A DNA stretch of 40,397 nt from an uncultured Alphaproteobacteria bacterium (GCA_937988775.1 CALKHP010000057.1:1-40397), one strand, 5' to 3'; positions 17,494 through 26,172 are shown, numbered from the stretch's first letter. Notes: generated by a model not told the origin, from the letters alone. Numbers and translations are program-made.

Positions 17494-18176
17494 CAGCGCC
17501 TCGGCAGCGCGGCCGCTTCCTGCGGCGTGGCATTGGCCTTCTTGATGTAGAGCGGGCGCGGCAGCGCCTCTTCCGGCTGGGCGGCGGCGCCGAGGCGGGC
17601 GACCCAGGCAATGTCGGGGGCAGCCTGCGTATCGGCGACCACGGCCGAGACGCCGAGCGACCAGGCTTCGAGCGCCAGCAACGGCGCGCCGGAGCCGACG
17701 AGCCGCACCGGACCGCTGCCGATGGCGCGCGCCGCCTCGCGCAAGCTCAGCGCGCGCGGCGACACCATGGTGCGGCCGCCCGGCGCAAAGACCTGGAAAT
17801 AAATCTCGCCATGGCGGGCATCGATCGCCACCGCGACGATCGAGGAATCATTGGCGGCGATGAAGGGCGCGGCATAGGCCGACAGCGTCGAGACGCCGAC
17901 GACCGGCACCCCGCGTGCCAGCGCGAAGCCGCGCGCGGCGGCGATGCCGATGCGCAGCCCGGTGAAGCTGCCGGGGCCGACGGTGACCACGACACGCTTG
18001 AGATCGAGCCCGGCCGGCTCGGCACGCGCGAGCACGCGGCCGATCAGCGGCACGAGCGCCTCGGCATGGCCGCGCTCCATCGCCATCGATTCGGCGGCGA
18101 TCTCGGTGCGGGTGTCGCTGTCGAACAGGCCGGCCGCCGCGGCGCCGAGCGAGGTGTCAATGGCAAGAATATGCAT
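17493..18176 (-). CDS. tsaB: tRNA threonylcarbamoyladenosine synthesis protein TsaB
   Basis: 227 residues. TsaB is the non-catalytic ASKHA-fold partner of TsaD in forming t6A37 of tRNA. The N-terminal phosphate-like motif ILAIDTSLGAAAAGL and the diagnostic VTVGPGSFTGLRIGIAAARGFALA (about 65-88) are present, and the C-terminal PLYIKKANAT is typical. Normal length. It stands 27 nt behind nfu and is coupled to rimI, the common tsaB-rimI pair. Confidence 0.95.
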   Translation of the reverse strand: MHILAIDTSLGAAAAGLFDSDTRTEIAAESMAMERGHAEALVPLIGRVLARAEPAGLDLKRVVVTVGPGSFTGLRIGIAAARGFALARGVPVVGVSTLSAYAAPFIAANDSSIVAVAIDARHGEIYFQVFAPGGRTMVSPRALSLREAARAIGSGPVRLVGSGAPLLALEAWSLGVSAVVADTQAAPDIAWVARLGAAAQPEEALPRPLYIKKANATPQEAAALPRR

Positions 18177-18203
18177 CGCGTCGGCTATGACCCCGGGTGG
18201 TGT

Positions 18204-18761
18204 TCAGACTGCCTCGACCGCCTGCACGTCGGGCAGGAAATGCCGCAGCAGGTTCTGGATGCCGTGCTTCAGCGTCGCCGTCGAGGACGGGCAGCCCGAG
18301 CACGAGCCCTTCATGGTGAGGAACACCGTGCCGTCGCGATAGCCGCGGAAGGTGATGTCGCCGCCATCGCCCGCCACCGCCGGGCGCACGCGCGTGTCGA
18401 GCAGTTCCTTGATCGTCGCCACCGTCTCGGTATCGGCCTCGTCGAAGAACTCCTCGCCATCGGGTAGTTCCGGGCCGCGATCGGTGAGGATCGGCTGGCC
18501 GGACAGGAAATGCTCCATGATGGCGCCAAGAATGGCGGGTTTCAGGTGCTGCCACTCGCCGTCGCGCTTGGTGACGGTGACAAAATCCGAGCCGAAGAAC
18601 ACCGCCGTCACGCCATCGATGATGAACAGGCGGGCGGCGAGCGGCGAACGAGCCGCATCCTCGGCGTCGCGGAACTCGGCCGGCTCGCCCGGCAGCACGT
18701 CGCGGCCGGGCAGGAATTTCAGGGTCGCCGGATTGGGCGTGGCTTCGGTCTGGATGAACAT
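18204..18761 (-). CDS. NifU-like Fe-S carrier (Nfu type)
   Basis: 185 residues. An N-terminal Nfu_N domain (MFIQTEATPNPATLKFLPGRDVL, residues 1-90) is followed by a NifU C-terminal domain with the cluster-binding C154-x2-C157 (GSCSGCPSS). Nfu proteins pass Fe-S clusters to client enzymes. ATG 18761 is chosen because the family begins MFIQTE(A/S)TPNPxTLKF; the longer upstream frame is not conserved. Radical-SAM MiaB encoded downstream is one plausible client (inference). A 109-nt gap separates it from trpS. Confidence 0.95.
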   Translation of the reverse strand: MFIQTEATPNPATLKFLPGRDVLPGEPAEFRDAEDAARSPLAARLFIIDGVTAVFFGSDFVTVTKRDGEWQHLKPAILGAIMEHFLSGQPILTDRGPELPDGEEFFDEADTETVATIKELLDTRVRPAVAGDGGDITFRGYRDGTVFLTMKGSCSGCPSSTATLKHGIQNLLRHFLPDVQAVEAV

Positions 18762-18870
18762 CGGCTTAAATCCTCGCGATCCGGATTCAAGGTCCGGCGT
18801 GAAAGATGTCTTTCCCGTTATGTCGGCGCGCAGCCCGGCAAAAGCAAGGCCAAAGCACGGTGGCGTGACG

Positions 18871-19911
18871 TCAGCGCGCCCGCAGAAACCCGACGATGTC
18901 CTTGACCGCATCCATGGTGACGGTGGCGATGTCGCGCGCCTTGGCCGAGCCGGTGGCGAGCACGCCGTCGACGAAGCCCGGATCGGCCCGCAGGCGGCGC
19001 ATCTCGGCCGACAAGGGCGCGAGCGCCGTCACCGCGACATCGGCGAGTTCGCCCTTGAAGGACGAGAACTGCGCGCCGCCGAAGCGATCGAGCACCGCCT
19101 GGCGCTCGATGCCGGCAAGGGCCGCGAACATCGTCACCAGATTGTCGGCTTCCGGCCGGCCGGCAAGCCCGGCCGTCTCGGAGGGCAGCGGCTCGGGATC
19201 GGTCTTGGCCTTGCGGATCTTCTGCTGGATGGTGTCGGCATCGTCGGTCAGCGTGATGCGCGAATAGGCCGACGGATCGGATTTCGACATCTTCTTGCTG
19301 CCATCGCGCAAGGACATGACGCGCGGCGCCGGGCCCTGGATCAGCGGCTCGGTGATCGGAAAGAACGCATCGCCATGGCCCTCGGCGGCGATCTGCGCGG
19401 CGAAGTCGTTGTTGAACTTCTGCGCGATGTCGCGCGTCAGTTCGAGATGCTGCTTCTGGTCCTCGCCGACCGGCACGTGCGTGGCGCGATACAGCAGGAT
19501 ATCGGCCGCCATCAGGTCAGGATAGGCGAACAGGCCGACGGAGGCGTTCTCGCGATCCTTGCCGGCCTTCTCCTTGAACTGCGTCATGCGGCTGAGCCAG
19601 CCCATGCGCGCGACGCAGTTGAACACCCAGGCGAGTTCGGCATGGCCCGAAACCTGGCTCTGGTTGAAGATGATCGCCTTCTTGGGATCGATGCCGGCGG
19701 CGAGATAGGCGCTCGCCACCTCGCGGATGTTGTTCCTGAGTTCGGCCGGGTCCTGCCACAGCGTGATGGCATGCATGTCGACGACGCAATAGATGCACGG
19801 GTATTCGTCCTGTAGCGGCACGAAACGCCGGATGGCGCCGAGGTAATTGCCGAGATGCAGGTTGCCGGTGGGCTGGACGCCTGAAAAGACGCGCGGCGTG
19901 AACTGGGCCAT
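18871..19911 (-). CDS. trpS: Tryptophanyl-tRNA synthetase
   Basis: 346 residues, class I aminoacyl-tRNA synthetase charging tRNA-Trp. The HIGH motif reads HLGN at 19-22 and the KMSKS motif is exact at 207-211; GVQPTGNLHLGNYLGA and YPDLMAADILLY are family signatures. Normal length and start. It lies 36 nt behind murJ. I see no leader peptide or T-box; the gene is probably transcribed with murJ. Confidence 0.98.
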   Translation of the reverse strand: MAQFTPRVFSGVQPTGNLHLGNYLGAIRRFVPLQDEYPCIYCVVDMHAITLWQDPAELRNNIREVASAYLAAGIDPKKAIIFNQSQVSGHAELAWVFNCVARMGWLSRMTQFKEKAGKDRENASVGLFAYPDLMAADILLYRATHVPVGEDQKQHLELTRDIAQKFNNDFAAQIAAEGHGDAFFPITEPLIQGPAPRVMSLRDGSKKMSKSDPSAYSRITLTDDADTIQQKIRKAKTDPEPLPSETAGLAGRPEADNLVTMFAALAGIERQAVLDRFGGAQFSSFKGELADVAVTALAPLSAEMRRLRADPGFVDGVLATGSAKARDIATVTMDAVKDIVGFLRAR

Positions 19912-19947
19912 GTTTGAGAACCATCCGAGAAACGACGAAGCGTGGCT

Positions 19948-21555
19948 TTAGCGCGGTTTTTCCCCGGAGGGAATGTCTGCGCCATGCCGCCGGGCAAAGC
20001 TGGCGCGCAGCGCGTTGATATCGAGCACGCCGAGGCCGGCCAGGGCGAGACCCTGCGCCGCCAGCCCGGCGAGGCAGGCGAGCGCCAGCAGGAGGGCGCG
20101 GGCCGCGAAGGCTTCCGTCGCGGCAAAGCCCGCCGCCAGCACGAGGCTGGCGCCCCAGGTGACGGCGGCGGTGGCAAGGCAGGCGAGCGCCACGCGGCCA
20201 AGCCGGGCGGCCGCGCCCTCGGCGAGCGCCGCTCCGCCGGCGCGAAACAGCAGCGCCCACAGCATGGCGGCGTTCAGCCACGCCGCGGCGGCAACGCCCC
20301 AGGCCGGCGCGGCGAGGTAACCGGCCTCGCTCAGCAGCCGGCTAGCCGCGACATTGCCGGCGAGGCCAAGGCCGGCGGCGACAAGCGGCCAGCGAAACCG
20401 CTCATGCACGAGGAATTGCGGCAAGGCGACCTTGACGAGCACGAAGGCCGGCAGGGCGAGCGCCAGCGGGCGCAGCATCGCGGCGGTCGCCAGCCCATCG
20501 CCGGCGGTGAACGCGCCGTGATGATAGAGCACGGTGACGATCGGCTCGGCGAGCAGCGCCAGCGCCACGCCGGCCGGCACGGCGACGGCGAGGCCGAATT
20601 CGAGCGCGCCGGCGAAGGAGGCCCTGACCGCCGCCGTCTCGCCGCGATGCATGTGGCGGGCGATGTCCGGCAGCATGACGATGCCGATCGCGGTGGCCGC
20701 GAGGCCGAGCGGCAGCTGGAACAGCCGGTCGGCGTAATAGAGCCACGACACCGAGGCCGGCACGGATGAGGCGAGATGCACGGCGAGCAGCATGTTGAGG
20801 TGGCCGGCACCGGCAAGCGCGATGCCCGGCCCGACGACGAGCAGGAAGCGCCGCACATCCGGATCGCGCCAGGAGCCGTGCCGCACCGCCGGCCAGTCGA
20901 GCGCGGCGCGCTGGCGCAGCGTCACCCAGAGGATGAAGCCGAGTTGCAGCAGCCCGGCCGCCAGCACCATGGCGACGATTGCCGTGCCGATATCGCGCGC
21001 GCCGCCTGCCGGCCACAGCAGGAGCGCGCCAAGCGCCGCCACCAGCACGAGATTGAACAGGATCGGCGCGAGGGCGACGGCGCGGTAGCGGCGCAGCGCG
21101 TTCAGCGTGCCGGCGAACAGCGCCGCGAGCAGGATCACCGCGACATAGGGGAAGGCGATGCGGGCATAATGCACCGCATCGGCGAATTTTTCCGGCGTCT
21201 GGCGAAACCCGCCGACGATGAGGCCGAGCAGTTCCGGCATGAACGCAAGGCCGGCCAGCGTCGTCGGCACGCCAATCAGCAACATCGCCTTGAGCACGCC
21301 GCCGAGAAACGCCGCCGCTGATTCCGGGCCACCCTTGGCCTCGCGCCGGGCAAAGACCGGGATGAAGGCAGCGTTGAACGCGCCTTCCGAGAGCACGCGG
21401 CGGGCAAGATTCGGCAACAGGAAGGCGGCCAGCACGGCATCAGCGATCGGGCCGGCGCCGAGCAGCGCCGCGATCAGCGCGTCGCGCAGGAAGCCGGCGG
21501 CACGCGAGCCGAGCGTCGCCAGCCCGACAGTTGCGAATTTGCCGGGCAGCGCCAC
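19948..21555 (-). CDS. murJ: Lipid II flippase MurJ (MviN)
   Basis: 535 residues with about 14 hydrophobic segments spread along the chain, as in MurJ, which moves lipid II across the inner membrane for peptidoglycan synthesis. Conserved features: SRAAGFLRDALIAALLG near the N-terminus, FLLPNLARRVLSEGAFNAAFIPVF (about 46-69, the family signature), and YYADRLFQLPLGL (about 265). The start is GTG 21555, 9 nt after hslU. The hslU-murJ-trpS spacing suggests one transcript. Confidence 0.96.
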   Translation of the reverse strand: MALPGKFATVGLATLGSRAAGFLRDALIAALLGAGPIADAVLAAFLLPNLARRVLSEGAFNAAFIPVFARREAKGGPESAAAFLGGVLKAMLLIGVPTTLAGLAFMPELLGLIVGGFRQTPEKFADAVHYARIAFPYVAVILLAALFAGTLNALRRYRAVALAPILFNLVLVAALGALLLWPAGGARDIGTAIVAMVLAAGLLQLGFILWVTLRQRAALDWPAVRHGSWRDPDVRRFLLVVGPGIALAGAGHLNMLLAVHLASSVPASVSWLYYADRLFQLPLGLAATAIGIVMLPDIARHMHRGETAAVRASFAGALEFGLAVAVPAGVALALLAEPIVTVLYHHGAFTAGDGLATAAMLRPLALALPAFVLVKVALPQFLVHERFRWPLVAAGLGLAGNVAASRLLSEAGYLAAPAWGVAAAAWLNAAMLWALLFRAGGAALAEGAAARLGRVALACLATAAVTWGASLVLAAGFAATEAFAARALLLALACLAGLAAQGLALAGLGVLDINALRASFARRHGADIPSGEKPR

Positions 21556-21564
21556 CTCAGCCGA

Positions 21565-22872
21565 TCACAGGATGAAGCGGCTGAGATCGGCATTGCGCGC
21601 CAATTCGCCGACATGGCCCTCGACATAGGCGCCATCGACGGTGACCGTTTCGCCGGAGCGGTCGGGCGCGCTGTAGCTGATGTCGTCGAGCACGCGCTCC
21701 ATCACGGTCTGCAGCCGGCGCGCGCCGATATTCTCGACGGTCGAATTGACCGTCACCGCCACCCTGGCGATGGCGGCGATGGCGTCGTCCTTGACCTCCA
21801 GCGTCACGCCTTCGGTCGCCATCATCGCGACATACTGGCCGACGAGCGACACTTCGGTATCGGTGAGGATGCGGCGGAAATCATCCTCGTCGAGCGGCAG
21901 CAACTCGACGCGGATCGGCAGCCTTCCCTGCAATTCGGGCAGCAGGTCGGAGGGTTTCGAGACGTGGAAGGCGCCGGACGCGATGAACAGGATGTGGTCA
22001 GTCTTGACCGGCCCGTGCTTGGTGGCGACGGTGGTGCCCTCGATCAGCGGCAGCAGGTCGCGCTGCACGCCCTCGCGCGAAATGTCGCTGCCGCCGCGGC
22101 CCTCGCGCACGCAGATCTTGTCGATCTCGTCGAGAAACACGATGCCGTTCTCCTCGACGAGGCGGATCGCCTCCTGCACCAGCGCATCCTGGTCGAGCAG
22201 CTTGTCGCTCTCCTCGGCGATGACCGGCTCATAGGCCTCGCGCACCGTGGTGCGGCGCGTCTTGGTGCGGTTGCCGAACGCCTTGCCGAACATGTCGCCG
22301 ATATTGATGGCGCCGATCGAGGCGCCGGGCTGGCCCGGTATCTCGAACATCGGCATGCCGCCGGCGCCGGTCGCCATCTCGAGCTCGATCTCCTTGTCGT
22401 CGAGTTCGTTGTCGCGCAGCTTGCGGCGGAACGCCTCGCGCGTGCCGCTACTGGCATTGGCGCCGACGAGCGCGTCAAGCACGCGCTCCTCGGCCAGGGC
22501 GTGGGCCTTGGCCTGCACATCCTTGCGGCGCGCCTGCTTGACGAGGCCGATGCCGATCTCGAGCAGGTCGCGCACGATCTGCTCGACGTCGCGGCCGACA
22601 TAGCCGACCTCGGTGAACTTGGTCGCCTCGACCTTGAGGAACGGCGCATTGGCAAGGCGGGCGAGCCGGCGCGCGATCTCGGTCTTGCCGCAGCCGGTCG
22701 GCCCGATCATCAGGATGTTCTTCGGCAGCACCTCCTCGCGCATGGCGCCGGTGAGCTGCTGGCGGCGCCAGCGGTTGCGCAGGGCGATGGCGACGGCGCG
22801 CTTGGCATCCTTCTGGCCGACGATGAAGCGATCGAGCTCGGAGACGATCTCGCGCGGGGAAAAGCTAGTCAT
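21565..22872 (-). CDS. hslU: ATP-dependent protease ATPase subunit HslU
   Basis: 435 residues. HslU is the AAA+ unfoldase of the HslUV protease. Walker A is GPTGCGKT at 57-64, Walker B IVFLDEIDKI (about 247-256); the intermediate domain (about 110-235) carries the usual charged linker; GARRLQTVMERVLDDISY is the sensor-2 region and the C-terminus DLSRFIL is the tail that docks into HslV. Normal length. Its partner hslV lies upstream on the same strand, but a DUF2157 membrane protein gene separates the two. Confidence 0.98.
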   Translation of the reverse strand: MTSFSPREIVSELDRFIVGQKDAKRAVAIALRNRWRRQQLTGAMREEVLPKNILMIGPTGCGKTEIARRLARLANAPFLKVEATKFTEVGYVGRDVEQIVRDLLEIGIGLVKQARRKDVQAKAHALAEERVLDALVGANASSGTREAFRRKLRDNELDDKEIELEMATGAGGMPMFEIPGQPGASIGAINIGDMFGKAFGNRTKTRRTTVREAYEPVIAEESDKLLDQDALVQEAIRLVEENGIVFLDEIDKICVREGRGGSDISREGVQRDLLPLIEGTTVATKHGPVKTDHILFIASGAFHVSKPSDLLPELQGRLPIRVELLPLDEDDFRRILTDTEVSLVGQYVAMMATEGVTLEVKDDAIAAIARVAVTVNSTVENIGARRLQTVMERVLDDISYSAPDRSGETVTVDGAYVEGHVGELARNADLSRFIL

Positions 22873-22881
22873 GGCGGCTCC

Positions 22882-23988
22882 TCAAGGACGGGTTCGCTGG
22901 CGCAGCGGCGGCAACGAGGCGCGCCACCGGCCGAGCGGGAAAAGCGGAACGATGGTAGCGCGCAAGCCGCTCCAGCCGGCGCTGACGCCGAGAACGAGCA
23001 GGGCGAGCGCAAACAGGGTCGCGGGCAGCGTGATGCCGTCGCGCCAGGCCAGGTCGTGGAACAGCACCCACAGCGAATAGCCGGCATAGGTCAGGCCGGA
23101 GACGAGCAGCGCGCGCCGGTCGATGACAAGCGCGACGATGAACAGCACGACAACGATCGCCAGGATGGCCAGCGCCAGTTGCGCGCCGTCGAGATGGATC
23201 AGCGAGCCGGCCTCGTCGGCAAACAGCGCGAACAGCACCGAACCACGCAGGCTCTCGCCGCCGAACAGCCCGGCGACCACCGAATGCACGATCAGGGGCG
23301 CGGCGACCAGATGCAGCCAGAAGGCGGTATCGGCATTGCGGCTGCGGCGCAGCGGATCGGCGAGATCGAAGCGCATCGCCAGCGCGAACACGCCGAGCCC
23401 GGCGGCGAGCGTGATGGCGAAGATCAGGCGCCGGGCGAGATCGGGGAAGGCGGCGAGCAGCAGCGATATCACCAGGGCGACGAGGCCGCACATCGCCAGG
23501 GCGACGTCGATCGGCACCCGGAAACGGGCGTAATGCAGGCCGGCTGCGACGGCGCCGGCGCCGGCCACCGCCGCCAGCGCCCGCGCCGTCGGATCATCGG
23601 CGGTGCCGCTGATGGCGATCACCGCCAGCCACACCACCGCGCCGACGAACATCACGGCAAGGATAATCGCGGGCAAGGCCAGCCTGAGGCGCCGGGTGAA
23701 GAGTTCGGCCAACCCCCAGGCCATCACGGCGGCCAGGATGGCGATCACCAGGCCGCTGGCAATCACGGCGCTGGCCGAGAACAGGGCGGCGATCAGCAGG
23801 AGCAGGCCGATGGCGACGAGGATATCGTTGAACCCGCCGAGGATGCGGAACTTCTCCTCGTCGGCTTCGAGCGCCGTCCCTGCCGGAGCGCCGCCATGGC
23901 GCGCGCGCTGGAAGGCGCGCAGGGCATCGGCCTGCTCGCGGCCGATCACGCCCGCCGTCACCGCTGCATCGAGATCGTGGTCAAGCAT
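22882..23988 (-). CDS. DUF2157 multi-pass membrane protein
   Basis: 368 residues from ATG 23988 (an in-frame TTG at 24009 abuts the hslV stop but is less likely). A soluble N-terminal part (LDHDLDAAVTAGVIGREQADALRAFQ, about 1-45) resembles the short helical start of DUF2157 proteins; roughly ten hydrophobic segments follow. DUF2157 has no established role. It lies 21 nt after hslV and 9 nt before hslU, so it interrupts an operon whose two products form one complex. Codon use matches its neighbours, giving no sign of recent transfer. Any link to envelope stress or proteolysis is only inference. Confidence 0.8.
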   Translation of the reverse strand: MLDHDLDAAVTAGVIGREQADALRAFQRARHGGAPAGTALEADEEKFRILGGFNDILVAIGLLLLIAALFSASAVIASGLVIAILAAVMAWGLAELFTRRLRLALPAIILAVMFVGAVVWLAVIAISGTADDPTARALAAVAGAGAVAAGLHYARFRVPIDVALAMCGLVALVISLLLAAFPDLARRLIFAITLAAGLGVFALAMRFDLADPLRRSRNADTAFWLHLVAAPLIVHSVVAGLFGGESLRGSVLFALFADEAGSLIHLDGAQLALAILAIVVVLFIVALVIDRRALLVSGLTYAGYSLWVLFHDLAWRDGITLPATLFALALLVLGVSAGWSGLRATIVPLFPLGRWRASLPPLRQRTRP

Positions 23989-24009
23989 GGCGGCTTTCTG
24001 CGTCGGCAA

Positions 24010-24567
24010 TCAGCTCTCGAGCGATTCGAGCACGACATTGCCATTGGTGTAGACGCAAATCCCGGCGGCGATGGCGAGGCCCTTGCGCACCATGGCTTCG
24101 GCGTCGGCGTCGGTATCGGCGAGCGCGCGGGCGGCTGCGAGCGCGTACATGCCGCCCGAGCCGATGCCCATGATGCCGCCTTCCGGCTCCAGCACGTCGC
24201 CGGTGCCCGACAGCACGAGGCCGACCTGCTTGTCGGCGACCAGCATCATCGCCTCGAGCCGGCGCAGGTAACGGTCGGTGCGCCAGTCCTTGGCAAGCTC
24301 GACGCAGGCGCGCAGCAACTGGCCGGGATATTGCTCGAGCTTGGCCTCGAGCCGCTCGAACAGCGTGAAAGCGTCGGCGGTGGCGCCGGCGAAACCGGCA
24401 ATGACATCGCCCTTGCCGAGCCGGCGCACCTTGCGGGCGTTGCTCTTGATCACGGTTGCCCCAAGTGAGACCTGGCCATCGCCGCCGATCGCCACACGGC
24501 CGCCCTTGCGCACCATCAGAATGGTGGTGGCGTGCCAGCTCGCATTGGCGGGATTGGTGTCGTGCAT
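24010..24567 (-). CDS. hslV: ATP-dependent protease peptidase subunit HslV
   Basis: 185 residues. HslV is the proteasome-like threonine peptidase of HslUV. HATTILMVRKGGRVAIGGDGQVSLG places the catalytic N-terminal threonine at Thr14, exposed after removal of 13 residues; IGSGGMYALAAARAL is the second conserved block. Normal length. The ribosome binding site lies in the 3' arm of a perfect hairpin (24579-24610). It is divergent from hisB, with a NIPSNAP gene between them. Confidence 0.98.
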   Translation of the reverse strand: MHDTNPANASWHATTILMVRKGGRVAIGGDGQVSLGATVIKSNARKVRRLGKGDVIAGFAGATADAFTLFERLEAKLEQYPGQLLRACVELAKDWRTDRYLRRLEAMMLVADKQVGLVLSGTGDVLEPEGGIMGIGSGGMYALAAARALADTDADAEAMVRKGLAIAAGICVYTNGNVVLESLES

Positions 24568-24578
24568 GGGTCGGGCTC

Positions 24579-24610
24579 CCTCTCAGCCGCCTGATGTAGG
24601 GGCTGAGAGG
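24579..24610 (-). promoter_or_regulatory. hslV: Stem-loop covering the hslV ribosome binding site
   Basis: CCTCTCAGCC and GGCTGAGAGG form a perfect 10-bp inverted repeat around a 12-nt loop. On the minus strand the 3' arm contains GAGAGG, and GGGAG continues out of the stem, giving the hslV Shine-Dalgarno about 11 nt before the ATG at 24567. Folding would therefore hide the ribosome binding site. No T-tract follows, so it does not look like an intrinsic terminator for the upstream NIPSNAP gene. Confidence 0.55.
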
Positions 24611-24626
24611 CGCCAGTGCAAACGGC

Positions 24627-24953
24627 TTACTTCACCGAGGAGAAAGCCGTCGGCTGCAGAAAGGCGCTCGACAGCGTCGCGACGATCGGGCCGTCCTTCT
24701 CGCTCTCGGCGCGCTTGGCGATCCATTCGGGGTCCGACTGGAAAGCGGTCCATTTCTTCTCGCGCTCGGCCATCGATTCCCAGGCGAGCAGATAGGTCAG
24801 GTCCTGATTCGATTCGCCGATCAGCGTGGTCCAGAATCCGGCCTGGCGGATGCCGTGACGCTCCCAGATGGCGAGCGTGGCGTTCTGGAACCGGTTCAGC
24901 AAAGCCGGCATGCGGCCGGACAGGCAACGATAAACACGCATCTCATAAATCAT
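24627..24953 (-). CDS. NIPSNAP-family protein
   Basis: 108 residues. The start MIYEMRVYRCLSGRMPALLNRFQNATLAIWERHG and the later FWTTLIGESNQDLTYLLAWESMAEREKKWTAF are characteristic of the NIPSNAP fold, a dimeric alpha-beta barrel. Function is unknown; bacterial members have no agreed role. ATG 24953 is used because the family starts there, although the frame stays open upstream. It is divergent from hisB across a 146-nt gap that holds a 19-bp palindrome, and it runs into hslV 59 nt downstream. Confidence 0.85.
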   Translation of the reverse strand: MIYEMRVYRCLSGRMPALLNRFQNATLAIWERHGIRQAGFWTTLIGESNQDLTYLLAWESMAEREKKWTAFQSDPEWIAKRAESEKDGPIVATLSSAFLQPTAFSSVK

Positions 24954-25016
24954 GGCGGTTTCCCTGAAACAGATTGGCGGGCGGACCCTAGCGCGAGCGC
25001 AGCGCGCACGGAAGCG

Positions 25017-25035
25017 GCTTGTCGCAGCGACAAGC
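25017..25035. promoter_or_regulatory. 19-bp palindrome between NIPSNAP and hisB
   Basis: GCTTGTCGC-A-GCGACAAGC is a perfect 9-bp inverted repeat around one base, 64 nt upstream of the NIPSNAP start and 65 nt upstream of hisB, in the middle of the divergent promoter region. The form is that of an operator for a dimeric repressor controlling one or both genes. I do not recognise the regulator. Confidence 0.5.
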
Positions 25036-25099
25036 GTTCCCTTCCCGGGCAAAGCGCGCTAAAGCGTCGCTCATTCGAAGCCAGCATGGGACATGAACG

Positions 25100-25693
25100 A
25101 TGCGCCGCGCCAGCGTGAATCGCGAAACCGGAGAGACCCGGATCGAGGTCGAGCTCGATCTCGACGGCAGCGGCCGGGCCGAGATCGCCAGCGGCATCGG
25201 CTTCCTCGACCATATGCTGACGCTGCTGGCGCGCCACGCGCTCATCGACCTCACCGTCAAGGCCGAGGGCGACCTGCATGTCGACGATCACCACACGGTC
25301 GAGGATATCGGCATCGCCATCGGCCGCGCCTTCGCGCAGGCGATCGGCGACAAGCGCGGCATCGTGCGCTACGCCGATTGCCGCATGCCGATGGACGAGA
25401 CGCTGACCCATGTCGCGCTCGACATTTCCGGCCGGCCGTTCCTGGTGTTCCGCACCGCGTTCCCGAGCGCCAAAGTCGGCACGTTCGACACCGAACTGGT
25501 GCGCGAATGGTTTCAGGGCTTCGCGATCAATGCGCTCGTCACGCTGCATGTCGAGACGCTGTACGGCGATAACAGCCACCATATCGCCGAAGCCTGCTTC
25601 AAGGGGCTGGCGCGGGCGTTGCGCAGCGCGGTCGCCATCGATCCACGGGCGGCAAACGCCATTCCCTCCACCAAGGGCACCCTTTCGGTGTGA
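25100..25693 (+). CDS. hisB: Imidazoleglycerol-phosphate dehydratase
   Basis: 197 residues, monofunctional HisB: it dehydrates imidazole glycerol phosphate in histidine synthesis. Metal-binding motifs are clear: GFLDHMLTLLARHALIDL (about 35-52), DDHHTVEDIGIAIG (about 65-78) and the C-terminal DNSHHIAEACFKGLARALR. The phosphatase domain of the enterobacterial fusion is absent, as usual outside that group. The ATG follows a weak ribosome binding site. It opens the plus-strand his operon and is followed at once by a DUF2628 gene. Confidence 0.97.
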   Translation: MRRASVNRETGETRIEVELDLDGSGRAEIASGIGFLDHMLTLLARHALIDLTVKAEGDLHVDDHHTVEDIGIAIGRAFAQAIGDKRGIVRYADCRMPMDETLTHVALDISGRPFLVFRTAFPSAKVGTFDTELVREWFQGFAINALVTLHVETLYGDNSHHIAEACFKGLARALRSAVAIDPRAANAIPSTKGTLSV

Positions 25694-25701
25694 GGCGGCG
25701 C

Positions 25702-26172
25702 ATGGCGTTCTATACCGTCTATCTCCCAGAAGGCCGGCGCGACGCGGACGCGCTGGAACAGGCCGTGCTGCTGCGAGACCGTTTCTCCTGGGCAGCCTTC
25801 ATCTTCTCCGGCCTGTGGCTGCTCTGGCACCGACTCTGGCTCGGCTTTGCCGGTTATCTGGTGCTGGCCGCGCTGATCGCCTATGCCAGCACTGTGCTCG
25901 GCCTCGGGCCGCGCGCCAGCTTCGGCCTTGAAGCGCTGCTGGCGCTCGCCGTCGGTTTCGAGGGCGTCAGCCTGCGCGCCGCCAAGCTCGAGCGTCAGGG
26001 TTTCCGCCTTGCCGGCACGGTTGCCGCCCGCGACCTCGAACGCGCCGAGCGCCGCGCCTTCGCCGCGCTGATTGCGCCGGATGCACCGGGCGTGGTGGCG
26101 CCGGCGCGGCCGCTCTCCGGCCGCGAGCCGGACATCATCGGCCTGTTCCCGACCGCCGGAGGGCGCTCGTGA
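25702..26172 (+). CDS. DUF2628 small membrane protein
   Basis: 156 residues from ATG 25702, 8 nt after hisB; a GTG at 25690 overlapping the hisB stop is the alternative. MAFYTVYLPEG and LLRDRFSWAAFIFSGLWLLWHRLWLGF (about 27-55) are diagnostic of DUF2628; two to three hydrophobic segments cover about 30-85, then a charged tail. Function unknown. The gene is a regular passenger between hisB and hisH in Rhizobiales and overlaps hisH (GTGA). Its link to histidine synthesis is positional only. Confidence 0.85.
   Translation: MAFYTVYLPEGRRDADALEQAVLLRDRFSWAAFIFSGLWLLWHRLWLGFAGYLVLAALIAYASTVLGLGPRASFGLEALLALAVGFEGVSLRAAKLERQGFRLAGTVAARDLERAERRAFAALIAPDAPGVVAPARPLSGREPDIIGLFPTAGGRS

Noticed and set aside
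25660..25701. Histidine leader peptide or attenuator in the his operon
   Set aside because: No run of histidine codons or terminator-like hairpin is seen before hisB, and the hisB-DUF2628 gap is only a few bases.
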